NCBI RefSeq assembly: GCF_011927725.1 | Contig: NZ_JAATJC010000001.1 | Location: forward strand, 62,001-126,000 | From: Sphingomonas kaistensis | GTDB taxonomy: Bacteria; Pseudomonadota; Alphaproteobacteria; Sphingomonadales; Sphingomonadaceae | Direction: 5' to 3' | DNA length: 64,000 bases | Part shown: positions 29,667-38,781 of the stretch, piece after piece | Layout of the letters: each line of letters begins with the position of its first letter | Numbering within the stretch: position 1 is the stretch's first letter | Position numbers and translations under genes: made by a program | Notes under the pieces: generated by a model | What the model saw: only the letters and a program-made list of their open reading frames with translations | What the model was told of the DNA's origin: nothing | The model's database searches: none

Positions 29667-30203
29667 ATGTTCGCGCGGACCGAAAGACTGCTGCTGAGAC
29701 CCGGCTGGGCGGAGGACGCCCCGGCCCTGGCCAAGGCGATCGCCGACGAGGCGATCGTCCGCAACCTGGCGCTGGCGCCGTGGCCCTATGGCCTCGAGGA
29801 GGCGCGGGCGTTCCTCGACAAGACCGCCGATCCGGTCCTGCCGAGCTTTCTGCTGCTGCGCCGGTCCGAGGGCGAGCCCGAACTGGTCGGCGGTGCGGGC
29901 TTCGGCCGGGCGCCGGGCGGCGGTATCGAGATCGGCTACTGGATCGCGCGGGCGCATTGGGGCCACGGCTATGCCTATGAGGCGGGTCGCCAGCTGATCG
30001 AGATCGCCCGCACGCTTGGCCTGCCGCGGCTCGAGGCGGGGCACTTCGTCGACAACCCCGCAAGCGGCCGGGTGCTCGAGAAGCTCGGCTTCCGGCCGAC
30101 CGGTCGCACCGTTCCGCGGCACAGCTGCGCGCGGGGCAGCGAAGTCGCGTGCCGGCTGTTCACGCTGGAGCTGGCCGCGGGCGAGGAGATGCTCGCGGCG
30201 TGA
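29667..30203 (+). CDS. GNAT family N-acetyltransferase (RimJ/RimL-like)
   Basis: This 178-residue acetyltransferase starts TERLLLRPGWAEDAPAL, the usual opening of RimJ/RimL-type GNATs. It has IGYWIARAHWGHGYAYEAGRQLI as the acetyl-CoA loop region and ENLGF-like EKLGFRPTGR at the end. I start at ATG 29667 after GGAAGG; the open frame upstream covers the rpmA terminator. The substrate (protein N-terminus or small amine) is unknown. Confidence 0.88.
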   Translation: MFARTERLLLRPGWAEDAPALAKAIADEAIVRNLALAPWPYGLEEARAFLDKTADPVLPSFLLLRRSEGEPELVGGAGFGRAPGGGIEIGYWIARAHWGHGYAYEAGRQLIEIARTLGLPRLEAGHFVDNPASGRVLEKLGFRPTGRTVPRHSCARGSEVACRLFTLELAAGEEMLAA

Positions 30204-30210
30204 AGGGCCG

Positions 30211-31101
30211 TCAGGCCGCCCGCCTTACCTTCCGGGCGGGCGGTTCCTGGCGATAATCATAAGTCGCGTCCCAGCCCTGGATGAGCGCCCGGTCGTCCTC
30301 GTTCCACGGATGGAAGCGCGGCAGGAAGTAGCTCAGCCAGGCAGCACCGACCTTGCGGAAGATGCCGGGCCTGCCCCACATCACCCACAGCGCCCCGGCC
30401 CAGGCGCGCAGGCCGGTGATGCCGTCCTGGCGGAGCAGCTCCAGCACGCCCTGGGTGCGATGCTGGACGAAGTTGCGGGTGACCAGCAGCATGAGGATGC
30501 TCTTCACCTTCCACCGCCGATAGCGCGTCCAGTCCTTGGTCGCGGCAAGCCAGGTGTCGTAGGCGACGCCCTTGTGCTCGATCTCCTCGGCCGCATGCCA
30601 GCGCCACAGGTCGGCGGTCGCCGGATCGGCATCGGCCAGGTGGCGCGGGTCGGCAAGCAGTTCGTGGGCGATGATGGCGGTGAAATGCTCCAGCGCCATG
30701 GTCGCGGCGAGGTCGAGGATCGGCGGCCTGCCCTTCAAGAGGTCGAGGCTTTCCTGCACCGTCTGCTCCAGCGGCGCGAGGTCGTAGCCCGAATCGGCCG
30801 CGCGGCGGTTGAAGGCGACATGTTCGCGGCTGTGGATCACTTCCTGGGTGGTGAAGGCCCTGATCTCCCCGGCCAGCTTGGCATCGGCGACGTCACGGAA
30901 GGCACGAATGCTTTCGATGAAATAGGCCTCGCCCTTGGGGAAGGTCGCCGACAGGGCGTTGTAGAGGGCGGTCTGATAGGGCGAGCCCTTCAGCCACCAG
31001 CGCGGCGTCCGGTCGTCGCGGCCGAAGCGGCGGTCGCGCGGAGTGATGGTGAGGTCGATCGGGGTCACCGACACACGCTCAAGACTTGCCACGCCCACCA
31101 T
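30211..31101 (-). CDS. COG3687-type predicted metal-dependent hydrolase
   Basis: This 296-residue protein belongs to the PF10118 family (annotated as metal-dependent hydrolase) of unknown reaction. It shows three helix motifs with closely spaced acidic and His residues, TTQEVIHSREH, ALEHFTAIIAHEL and WHAAEEIEHKGVAYD, arranged as in ferritin-like diiron proteins. A carboxylate-bridged metal centre is therefore likely. A TetR-type gene diverges only 46 bases upstream and probably controls it. Confidence 0.85.
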   Translation of the reverse strand: MVGVASLERVSVTPIDLTITPRDRRFGRDDRTPRWWLKGSPYQTALYNALSATFPKGEAYFIESIRAFRDVADAKLAGEIRAFTTQEVIHSREHVAFNRRAADSGYDLAPLEQTVQESLDLLKGRPPILDLAATMALEHFTAIIAHELLADPRHLADADPATADLWRWHAAEEIEHKGVAYDTWLAATKDWTRYRRWKVKSILMLLVTRNFVQHRTQGVLELLRQDGITGLRAWAGALWVMWGRPGIFRKVGAAWLSYFLPRFHPWNEDDRALIQGWDATYDYRQEPPARKVRRAA

Positions 31102-31147
31102 CGTCCTTCACTCCTTTGCGCATCACAACTGGCGATTGCTTACAAGA

Positions 31148-31741
31148 ATGTCAATAAAGCCGCTGATGCGGAAACGAGTGTCTCCCGGGGAAAGCCGCGC
31201 CGCGGCGGTGGCGGCGGCGCGCGAACTTCTGAAGAGCGAGGGCGCGGCGGCAGTGACGCTGCAGGCGGTCGCCGGGCGCGTCGGGCGCACCCATGCCAAT
31301 CTGCTGCATCACTTCGGCACGGCGGCAGGGCTGCAACGGGCCCTCGCCGAGGATATCGCCCAGACCGTCGCCGCGTCGATCGAGGGCGTCATCAAGCAGC
31401 GCCGAGCCGGCCAAGCAACCGAGCGCGACGTGGTCGACGCCATGTTCGAAGCCTTTCGCCGGGAGGGCGCGGGCGAGCTGATCGGCTGGGTCGCCCTTAC
31501 CCGACAACGTGAGGCGCTGGAGCCGGTGATCGCCACCATCGAGCGGATCATTCGCACCATGCGCGCGCTGGGCGATCCCCGCCCGGTCGACCGGATGACC
31601 CTGGCGCTAACCCTGCTGGCGATCGGCGACAGCCTTGCCGGCGAGGAAGTGGCGCGGGCCTGCGGCCTCGACCGCGGCGCGATTCGCGAGGTTGCGGCGA
31701 CCACCATCGAGGCTCTTGCCGGAAGCCCCTTGCGCGACTGA
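31148..31741 (+). CDS. TetR family transcriptional regulator
   Basis: This 197-residue regulator has an N-terminal helix-turn-helix (VTLQAVAGRVGRTHANLLHHFGTAAGLQRAL, residues about 36-66) and a variable ligand-binding domain. I start at ATG 31148 (MSIKPLMRKRV); the frame extends upstream into the divergent gene. It is divergent from the COG3687 hydrolase gene with a 46-base intergenic space, so it probably represses that gene and itself. Its stop is one base from the convergent hydrolase stop. Confidence 0.87.
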   Translation: MSIKPLMRKRVSPGESRAAAVAAARELLKSEGAAAVTLQAVAGRVGRTHANLLHHFGTAAGLQRALAEDIAQTVAASIEGVIKQRRAGQATERDVVDAMFEAFRREGAGELIGWVALTRQREALEPVIATIERIIRTMRALGDPRPVDRMTLALTLLAIGDSLAGEEVARACGLDRGAIREVAATTIEALAGSPLRD

Positions 31742-31742
31742 C

Positions 31743-33380
31743 TCAGGGCTTGCGTTCGAACGGAATGGTTCGGCCATTCTGGTGAAGCACCACGCGGACG
31801 ACCTTGCCGTCCGCTTCCTCGAACACCATCCGGGCATCGATGCCGACGGTCCGCAGCTCTCGGCGACCGGTCGCGCTGAGCGCGATCGGCTGTTGGCCGG
31901 TCAACTGGCCGGTCAGTCCGGTACCGGTGTCGGCGATCGTCATCGTCACCGGACCCATCTCATAGATCCCGGCCATCGCCGCGCGATCGGCCGGGCTGAG
32001 CGCGACCGCCGCGGCCTCGACCGGAGCGGCACTGGTCCACACCCCCTGATCGGCCTTGAGCGCGCCATTGGGGTAGAAGCGCATCACCGCCTTGCCGTCC
32101 GCGCCGCGCGCGAGGTCGAAATAGCTGAGCGACGAAGGACCGTAGAAATAACGGCCATTGCCGGCTGGTGAGACTTCGAGCGCCTCGCCGCCAGAGCGCT
32201 GCGTGAACAGCTTGCCATCACGCAGCATCAACCGCCGCTCGGCCTCGGGAAACTTGTAGATTCCGAGGAACGGTTCGACCGCCTTCGGGTCGAGGGCCTG
32301 CGCGGTCATCACTGGATAGGCCACGCCGGCGGCGCTGGCGAGTAGGCGGCGAGCGGTCGTATCGGCACCCGGCTCCCGCGCGTCGCTGTTGCTGAGGACG
32401 GCCACGAACAGCTTCCGGTCGGGCGCGTAGAGGCTTTCGGTATTGAAGCCGAAGATGCCGCCATTGTGGCCGATGGTGGGAAGTCCGCGGACCTCGCCGC
32501 GGACTAGGCCGAAACCATATTTGAGCGGGGCGCTTGCACCGGCACCCGTCGGTGTGATCATCGCCTGGTAGGTGGCGGGCTTGAGCACCTTGCCGCCGTG
32601 CAGCGCGGCGCCCCAGCGGGCGAGGTCACCGGCAGTGCCGACAAGTGCCCCTGCCCCGCTCGGCACGGTCATGTCGATGCGCTGCGAAGGCTTGCCGCCC
32701 TGGGTATAGCCGGCGACCACCGCCGGGCCCGGCTCGCACCCGCAGCGGATGCTTGCGAGTCCCAGCGGCCCGGTGACCTTTTCGCGCAACGCAACGTACC
32801 ACGGCTTGCCGGTCAGCTTCTCCGCGATTGCCGAAAGCAGGACGTAGCCGGTGTTGTTGTAGTTCCAGCTGGTGCCGGGCGCGAATTCCATCGGCATGTC
32901 GCGGGTGATGTCGCTCAGCCCCTGGGTGGTGAACGCCCGGCTGGTGTTGGCCTCGAGCATCCAACCCGGCTTGCCGGTGTAACTCGGGATCCCCGAAGTG
33001 TGGTCGAGTAGCTGGCGAACCGTGACCGGGTGCCACGCCGCCGGCGTTTCGGCCGGCAGCAGCTTGCCCAGCGTGTCGTCGAGCGACAGCCGGCCTTCCT
33101 CGACCAGCTTAAGCGTCAGGGCGGCGGTGAACTGCTTGGTGATCGAGGCGTAGCGGAACACGCTGCCCGGCCCGATCGGCGCCTTGCTGGCGAGGTCGGC
33201 GCGACCGGCGGCGCCGCTCCACACGATCCGCCCGTTCTCGCTGATCACCGCGCTGACGCCGGGGCCGTCGGCCGGCACGTCCTGCCGGAGGATCGCCGTG
33301 GCGTTGCCTTGGAGGTTGGCCGGAGCGGCCGAGGCGGCGGACGCCACCGACGCCAGGAGAATCGAAACAGGAATGCGCAT
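31743..33380 (-). CDS. Serine hydrolase of the beta-lactamase / class C fold
   Basis: This 545-residue exported protein (signal peptide 1-19) has the class C beta-lactamase/penicillin-binding motifs: SITK with nucleophile Ser79 and Lys82, Tyr174-Asn-Asn176 (YxN), and His305-Asn-Gly307 in place of KTG. A C-terminal domain of about 150 residues (DUF3471-like strand-rich tail) follows. Such proteins are usually esterases or D-aminopeptidases rather than resistance enzymes. I start at ATG 33380; the open frame runs 67 codons further upstream without a signal peptide. Confidence 0.87.
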   Translation of the reverse strand: MRIPVSILLASVASAASAAPANLQGNATAILRQDVPADGPGVSAVISENGRIVWSGAAGRADLASKAPIGPGSVFRYASITKQFTAALTLKLVEEGRLSLDDTLGKLLPAETPAAWHPVTVRQLLDHTSGIPSYTGKPGWMLEANTSRAFTTQGLSDITRDMPMEFAPGTSWNYNNTGYVLLSAIAEKLTGKPWYVALREKVTGPLGLASIRCGCEPGPAVVAGYTQGGKPSQRIDMTVPSGAGALVGTAGDLARWGAALHGGKVLKPATYQAMITPTGAGASAPLKYGFGLVRGEVRGLPTIGHNGGIFGFNTESLYAPDRKLFVAVLSNSDAREPGADTTARRLLASAAGVAYPVMTAQALDPKAVEPFLGIYKFPEAERRLMLRDGKLFTQRSGGEALEVSPAGNGRYFYGPSSLSYFDLARGADGKAVMRFYPNGALKADQGVWTSAAPVEAAAVALSPADRAAMAGIYEMGPVTMTIADTGTGLTGQLTGQQPIALSATGRRELRTVGIDARMVFEEADGKVVRVVLHQNGRTIPFERKP

Positions 33381-33620
33381 GACCAAAACCCCCGGAATGA
33401 CAGGGTGTATTAAGCGCGCAATACAGCTGCGGTCAAGGGAGGGAGCGAGTGGCCGTCGCCGCGACGTGTTGGTCCAAGGGGGGAAGACCGAAACAGAGTC
33501 CCGCGGCGACGGCGCGAAGCGGTCCAACAGGGGAACCAGACCGCTCCGTACACTTCCATATGGGGTGTTGGCATTGAACAATCAAATGACTTAAGACGGC
33601 GGGATTGATCGATTGGAACG

Positions 33621-34514
33621 ATGACCACATTCCTCCCCACCCTCCGCCAGCTGCAATATCTGGTCGCGCTTCACGACCACGGCCATTTCGGGCGCGCGGC
33701 GGAAAGCTGCTTCATCACCCAGTCCACGCTTTCGGCCTCTTTGCGCGAACTGGAGACGCTGCTTGGGTCAACCTTGGTCGAGCGTTCGCGGCGGGTGACC
33801 CGGTTCACGCCGCTGGGCAGCAGGATCGTCACCAAGGCCCGGCAGGTCCTGCGGTCGGCCGAGGAACTGGCGGAGATGGCCGAAGCCGAGCGCGAGCCGC
33901 TGACCGGCGAGCTGCGCATGGCAGTGATCCCGACCATCGCTCCCTTCCTGCTGCCACCGCTGCTGCCGCGGCTGCGGGCGGCCCATCCCAGCCTTAAGCT
34001 GTTCCTGCGCGAGGAGCCGAGCGGGGCAGCGTGCGACGGGCTGCACCGCGGGGCGGTCGATTGCGCCTTGCTGGCGCTGCCGTTCGAGTGCGGCGAAATC
34101 GCGCATGAGGTCTTGTTCGAAGATCGGCTGCTGGTCGCCTCTTCCCCTGGAGAATTGAGCGGGGACGAGGTGCGGGCGGACGAGATCAGTGCCAGCCGGC
34201 TGCTGCTGCTGGAGGACGGGCATTGCCTCAAGGACCATGCGCTGGCGGCTTGCAATCGGCCCGAGATGCGCGCCTCGGCGATGATGCTGGGGACCAGCCT
34301 GCATACATTGGTGCAGATGGTCGACAATGGCCTGGGCCTGACGCTGGTGCCGCAGATGGCGGTGGCAGCGGGCCTGCTGGAAGGGACCGGCGTCGAAGTA
34401 CGGCCGCTGGTGTCGGACCAGGCCAATCGCGACATCGCGCTGATCTGGCGCCAAGGCAGCCCGCGTGAGGCGGAGTTTCGGCTGCTGGCGGATGAGCTCA
34501 AAAGGCTGAGATAG
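33621..34514 (+). CDS. oxyR: Hydrogen-peroxide-sensing regulator OxyR
   Basis: This 297-residue LysR-type regulator has an N-terminal winged HTH (LRQLQYLVALHDHGHFGRAAESCFITQSTLSASL). The redox pair typical of OxyR is present: EDGHCLKDHALAACN with Cys202 and Cys211, matching Cys199 and Cys208 of E. coli OxyR. It converges on katG, a standard OxyR target, supporting the assignment. It starts at ATG 33621. Confidence 0.94.
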   Translation: MTTFLPTLRQLQYLVALHDHGHFGRAAESCFITQSTLSASLRELETLLGSTLVERSRRVTRFTPLGSRIVTKARQVLRSAEELAEMAEAEREPLTGELRMAVIPTIAPFLLPPLLPRLRAAHPSLKLFLREEPSGAACDGLHRGAVDCALLALPFECGEIAHEVLFEDRLLVASSPGELSGDEVRADEISASRLLLLEDGHCLKDHALAACNRPEMRASAMMLGTSLHTLVQMVDNGLGLTLVPQMAVAAGLLEGTGVEVRPLVSDQANRDIALIWRQGSPREAEFRLLADELKRLR

Positions 34515-34517
34515 GAA

Positions 34518-34552
34518 ATGCTCCGGCGAGGGACGACCCCTCGCCGGAGCAT
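34518..34552. terminator. Bidirectional hairpin between oxyR and katG
   Basis: A perfect 15-bp stem (ATGCTCCGGCGAGGG with CCCTCGCCGGAGCAT) and a 5-base loop lie between the convergent genes. T-tracts are weak on both sides. Confidence 0.75.
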
Positions 34553-34557
34553 GAGGC

Positions 34558-36795
34558 TTAGGCGCCTACGTAGGAAGCGTCGCCCGCCTGGTCGGCGGAG
34601 ACCTTCCTTGCGGGCAGCAGGTCGAAGCGGTCCGCGTTCATGACCTTAACCCAGGCCTTGATGAAGTGCTGCACGAACAGCTCTTCATTACCCTTCTCGG
34701 CATAGACTTCGGCGGTGGCGCGAAGCTGCGAGTTGGAGCCGAAGATGAGGTCGGTGCGGGTGGCCTTCCACTTCGGCGTCTTCCCGGCGCGGGTGAAGCC
34801 GATGAATTCCTCGTCGCTCGACGAATCGACCAGTTCCCAGAAGGTGTCGTTGTCGAGCAGGTTGACGAAGAAGTCGTTGGTCAGCTGACCCTTGCGGTCG
34901 GTCAACACGCCTTCCGGACGGTCGCCGTGGTTGGCACCGAGGACGCGCAGACCACCGACCAGCGCGGTCATTTCGGGCGCCGACAAGCCGAGCAGGGCAG
35001 CGCGGTCGAGCAGCATCTCTTCCGTGCGGACCGGCTGGCGGGTCTTCAGGTAGTTGCGGAAGGCGTCGGCCTGCGGCTCCATCCACTTGAAGCTGTCGAC
35101 ATCGGTCCACTCCTGCGTCGCGTCGCCGCGGCCGCCGGAGAACGGCACGGTGACGTTGAAGCCCGCATCGCGCGCCGCCTTCTCGACCGCTGCCGACCCG
35201 GCGAGCACGATGGCGTCGGCCATGCTGAGCTCACCGCGCAGTTCGTCGATCTTGGCAAGGACGGTCTTGAGCTCGCCCGGCTCGTTGACTTCCCAGTTGA
35301 CCTGCGGGTCGAGGCGGATGCGCGCACCATTGGCACCGCCGCGATGGTCCGACCGGCGATAGGTCGAGGCCGATGCCCAGGCGGTCTTGACCAGCTGGCC
35401 GATGGTCAGGCCGGCGCCGAGGATCGCCTTGGTGAACCGCTCGACCTCGGCCGAGCTGGCCTCGCGGCCTTCCGGCACCGGGTCCTGCCAGATCAAAGTC
35501 TCTTCCGGCACTTCCGGGCCGATGTAACGGATCTTCGGCCCCATATCGCGATGGGTCAGCTTGAACCAGGCGCGGGCGAAGGCATCGTCGAGCGCCGCCT
35601 GATCGTCACGGAAGCGTTCGGAGATGGCACGGAATTCCGGGTCCATCTTCAGCGCCATGTCGGCGGTGGTCATCATGGTCGGCACGCGCTTGCTGGGGTC
35701 GCGCGCGTCCGGCGCCATATCCTCGGGATCGGGATTGACCGGCTGCCACTGCTTGGCGCCGGCAGGGCTTTCGACCAGCTCGTAATCATATTTGAAGAGC
35801 AGGCGGAAATAGTCGCCGGTCCACCTGGTCGGGTTATTCGACCAGCTGCCCTCGATGCCGCTGGTGGTGATGTGGCCCTTGCCGATATCCTCTTCGTCGG
35901 TCAGCCAGCCGAGGCCCTGCAGGTGGACGCTTTCCGAGGCCGGGTTCTTGCCGAACCGCTCCGAAGGCTTGGCGCCATGCGCCTTGCCGAAAGCGTGGCC
36001 GCCGGCTGTCAGCGCAACGGTTTCCTCGCTGTTCATCGCCATACGGCTGAAGGTCGCCCGCATGTCGCGCGCCGACTGCAGCGGGTCGGGGTTGCCGCCC
36101 GGGCCTTCCGGATTGACGTAGATGAGGCCCATCTGGATCGCCGCCAGCGGCCCTTCGAGGTCGGTCGCTTCCTCGGTGATGCGGGTTTCGGCGCCCTGGT
36201 CGACCCACAGCTCCTCGGTACCCCAGAAGGTGTCGCCCTCGCTCTGGAAGACGTCGCGGCGGCCGCCGGCGAAACCGAACACCGGCCCGCCCATGCTTTC
36301 GATCGCGACGTTGCCGGCGAGGATGAACAGGTCGGCCCAGCTGATGTTCTTGCCGTACTTCTGCTTGATCGGCCACAGCAGGCGGCGGGCCTTGTCGAGA
36401 TTGCCGTTGTCGGGCCAGCTGTTGAGCGGCTCGAACCGCTGCTGACCGCTGTTGGCGCCGCCACGGCCGTCGGTGACGCGGTAGGTGCCGGCGGCGTGCC
36501 AGGCCATGCGGATCATGAACGGGCCATAATGGCCATAATCGGCCGGCCACCACGGCTTGCTGTCGGTCATCAGCGCGGTGAGGTCATTCTTGAGCGCGGT
36601 GTAGTCGAGGGCGTTGAACGCCTCGGCATAATCGAAGTCGGAGCCGAGCGGGTCGGGCGAGACGCCATTCTGGTGCAGCATGTCGACCGGCAGCGCTTCG
36701 GGCCACCAATCCTTGTTCTGCCGCCCGAGCAGCGAGCGCGCCTTGCTTGCCTGATAAGGGCAGCCGCCGGAAAGTTCGCCGGTTTTTGCGTCCAT
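34558..36795 (-). CDS. katG: Catalase-peroxidase
   Basis: This 745-residue bifunctional haem enzyme destroys hydrogen peroxide. The distal site [11 protein letters not shown] carries Arg96, Trp99 and His100. [10 protein letters not shown] carries the proximal haem histidine. The C-terminal duplicated peroxidase-like domain is complete. The length matches the family. AGGAGG lies 10 bases before the ATG. It is convergent with oxyR, which probably activates it under peroxide stress; I could not confirm an OxyR box by eye in the 146-base upstream gap. Confidence 0.97.
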   Translation of the reverse strand: MDAKTGELSGGCPYQASKARSLLGRQNKDWWPEALPVDMLHQNGVSPDPLGSDFDYAEAFNALDYTALKNDLTALMTDSKPWWPADYGHYGPFMIRMAWHAAGTYRVTDGRGGANSGQQRFEPLNSWPDNGNLDKARRLLWPIKQKYGKNISWADLFILAGNVAIESMGGPVFGFAGGRRDVFQSEGDTFWGTEELWVDQGAETRITEEATDLEGPLAAIQMGLIYVNPEGPGGNPDPLQSARDMRATFSRMAMNSEETVALTAGGHAFGKAHGAKPSERFGKNPASESVHLQGLGWLTDEEDIGKGHITTSGIEGSWSNNPTRWTGDYFRLLFKYDYELVESPAGAKQWQPVNPDPEDMAPDARDPSKRVPTMMTTADMALKMDPEFRAISERFRDDQAALDDAFARAWFKLTHRDMGPKIRYIGPEVPEETLIWQDPVPEGREASSAEVERFTKAILGAGLTIGQLVKTAWASASTYRRSDHRGGANGARIRLDPQVNWEVNEPGELKTVLAKIDELRGELSMADAIVLAGSAAVEKAARDAGFNVTVPFSGGRGDATQEWTDVDSFKWMEPQADAFRNYLKTRQPVRTEEMLLDRAALLGLSAPEMTALVGGLRVLGANHGDRPEGVLTDRKGQLTNDFFVNLLDNDTFWELVDSSSDEEFIGFTRAGKTPKWKATRTDLIFGSNSQLRATAEVYAEKGNEELFVQHFIKAWVKVMNADRFDLLPARKVSADQAGDASYVGA

Positions 36796-36941
36796 GATGT
36801 TGAGGCCTCCTGCCGAGTCTGGGGAAATCTATGATGCTCCCCCTAGTCCTCCACGATCGACGACCCAAACAAATCATTCTCGCCGGACTGACCGTTATTT
36901 CCGATCATGCGAAGCCGGGCGCGGGCTGTTACCAGTGCGCA

Positions 36942-37508
36942 ATGACTGCGACCCCCGACCAGCGCCGCGCCCGCATGACGGCACTTTGTGGCGGCCTGAT
37001 CCTGTTGCTGGCGCTTGGCGCGCTGCTGCTTCCCGAGGTGGCCGCATCAAGCGGTGCGCTGGTGGTCGGCCAACTGCTGCTGATCGCCGGCCTGATGGAA
37101 CTGATCGCAGCCACCGGCCGGCGTGCGGCGCGGCTTCCCGCAAGCCTCGCCGGGGTCGTCACCATGGCTGCCGGCGCGATGTTCCTGGCGCGGGAGGAAA
37201 CCCGGTTCCTGCCCAACATCACCGTGATGACCTTCTGGCTGCTGCTTCGGACCGGACTGCTGACCTGGGCGACGTTGCAGGCGGGCGGATCGGCGGTGCG
37301 GCGCTGGACGGGAATTGCCGCCGCGACCGATCTGGCGCTGGCCGCGATCCTGATCCTCGGCCTGCCGCTGGCAAGTATCATCGTCGCCCTGTTCGGGACG
37401 ACCAGCGATCTCATCGCCAGCTTCGCCTGGGTGCTGGCGCTGAGCTTCCTCGCGACCGGGGCGATGCTGGTGCAGATCTCGATCTGCGAACGCGAAGGGG
37501 CGGATTGA
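36942..37508 (+). CDS. Small polytopic membrane protein (HdeD/DUF308-like)
   Basis: This 188-residue protein has about six hydrophobic helices in three hairpins (for example LCGGLILLLALGALLLPEVAA, ALVVGQLLLIAGLMELIAA, SFAWVLALSFLATGAMLV), the pattern of HdeD/DUF308 proteins. I start at ATG 36942; the frame is open from 36831, but the added residues are polar and not membrane-like. It is divergent from katG with 146 bases between, so a shared stress response is possible. Confidence 0.75.
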   Translation: MTATPDQRRARMTALCGGLILLLALGALLLPEVAASSGALVVGQLLLIAGLMELIAATGRRAARLPASLAGVVTMAAGAMFLAREETRFLPNITVMTFWLLLRTGLLTWATLQAGGSAVRRWTGIAAATDLALAAILILGLPLASIIVALFGTTSDLIASFAWVLALSFLATGAMLVQISICEREGAD

Positions 37509-37512
37509 GCGC

Positions 37513-38727
37513 CTAGTCGAGGGCGGCGCGGGTAACGTCGAAGCCCTTGGCCTCGAGCCGCTTGACCAGCGCCTCGATCGCCTCGGCGTCGCGCGCTTCG
37601 CATTCGACCTCGATCACCGTGTCCTTGGCCGGCAGCTTCGAGAAGATGCGCTGGTGGTTGGTTTCGATGATGTTGACCCCGGCTTCGAAGAAGCAGGCGG
37701 TGATGGAGGCGAGCGCGCCCGGACGATCCTGAGCGCCGATCCGCAGCCGGGCGATCCGGCCACAGCGGACCAGCTCGCGGATCAGCACGTTGGCGAGGAG
37801 GTGGGTGTCGATGTTGCCGCCGCACAGCACGGTGCCGACCTTGCGGCCCTTGTAGGCCACCGGCGCACCGAGCAGGTGGGCGAGGCCGGCGGCACCGGCT
37901 CCCTCGACCACGGTCTTCTCGATCGCGACCAGCAGCGCGACGGCATGTTCGAGGTCGCGCTCGGAAACGAGTTCGATCCGGTCGACCTTGTCCTTGATGA
38001 TGGCGCGGGTCAGCTTGCCCGGCTCCTTGACTGCAATGCCCTCGGCCAGCGTGTCGCCGCCGATCGCCTGGCTGGCGCCTTCGACGACGTTTTTCATCGA
38101 CGGATAAAGCTCGGCCTCGACCCCAACGATCTCGACCTCCGGCTTCAGCGTGCGGGCGGCGATCGCCACTCCGCTGATCAGGCCGCCGCCGCCAATCGGC
38201 ACCACCAGCGTGTCGAGCTCGGGCACTTGGCTCAGCATCTCGATCGCGATGGTGCCGGTGCCCGCGACGATGGCGGGGTCGTCGAACGGGTGCACGAAGA
38301 CCAGACCTTCGGCCTCCTCCATCTGGCGGGCGCGGGCATAGGCGTCGTCGAACCGGTCGCCGTGCAGCACGACCCGGGCGCCATGCTCCTCGGTCTGCGC
38401 GACCTTCATCAACGGGGTCGAGGTCGGCATGACGATGGTGACCGGGATGCCCAGCCTGCGGCCGTGGTAGGCGACCGCCTGCGCATGATTGCCCGCGCTT
38501 GCGGCGATCACCCCGCGGGCGCGCTCCTCCCCGGTCAGCTGCAGCAATTTGTTGAGCGCGCCGCGCTCCTTGTAGGCGGCGGTGAACTGGAGGTTCTCGA
38601 ACTTCAGCCAGACTTCCGCGCCGATGATCTCGGACAGGGTGCGGCTGAGCAGGAACGGGGTACGGACCACGGCGCCGGCGATGCGGTCGGCGGCGGCGCG
38701 GATGTCGTTGATATCGGGCGGTGTCAT
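37513..38727 (-). CDS. ilvA: Threonine ammonia-lyase (threonine dehydratase) with ACT domain
   Basis: This 404-residue PLP enzyme deaminates threonine to 2-oxobutanoate. PLP-binding Lys53 lies in FTAAYKERGA. The phosphate-gripping glycine loop is PIGGGGLISG. A C-terminal ACT-like domain (about 325-404, starting RIGAQDRPGALASITACFFEAGVNI) suggests amino-acid control. It matches the shorter one-ACT-domain class, which may be catabolic or biosynthetic. ATG 38727 is used; the open frame upstream is shadow of the amidohydrolase gene. The two genes diverge by 54 bases. Confidence 0.93.
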   Translation of the reverse strand: MTPPDINDIRAAADRIAGAVVRTPFLLSRTLSEIIGAEVWLKFENLQFTAAYKERGALNKLLQLTGEERARGVIAASAGNHAQAVAYHGRRLGIPVTIVMPTSTPLMKVAQTEEHGARVVLHGDRFDDAYARARQMEEAEGLVFVHPFDDPAIVAGTGTIAIEMLSQVPELDTLVVPIGGGGLISGVAIAARTLKPEVEIVGVEAELYPSMKNVVEGASQAIGGDTLAEGIAVKEPGKLTRAIIKDKVDRIELVSERDLEHAVALLVAIEKTVVEGAGAAGLAHLLGAPVAYKGRKVGTVLCGGNIDTHLLANVLIRELVRCGRIARLRIGAQDRPGALASITACFFEAGVNIIETNHQRIFSKLPAKDTVIEVECEARDAEAIEALVKRLEAKGFDVTRAALD

Positions 38728-38781
38728 GCGGCGAAAAGCGCTAGCCCTTCCCTCGCGCGGCGACAATGCTAGGCCGTGCCG

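Noticed and set aside
31743..33380. Antibiotic-resistance beta-lactamase
   Set aside because: SITK, YNN and HNG motifs plus a long C-terminal domain fit class C-fold esterases or peptidases. Nothing specific for resistance is seen.
34666..36834. 722-codon open frame antisense to katG
   Set aside because: Low-complexity and motif-free; katG on the other strand is unmistakable.
36796..36941. OxyR-binding box upstream of katG
   Set aside because: Short ATAG/CTAT-like fragments occur but not in the required spacing, so I could not support a site by eye.
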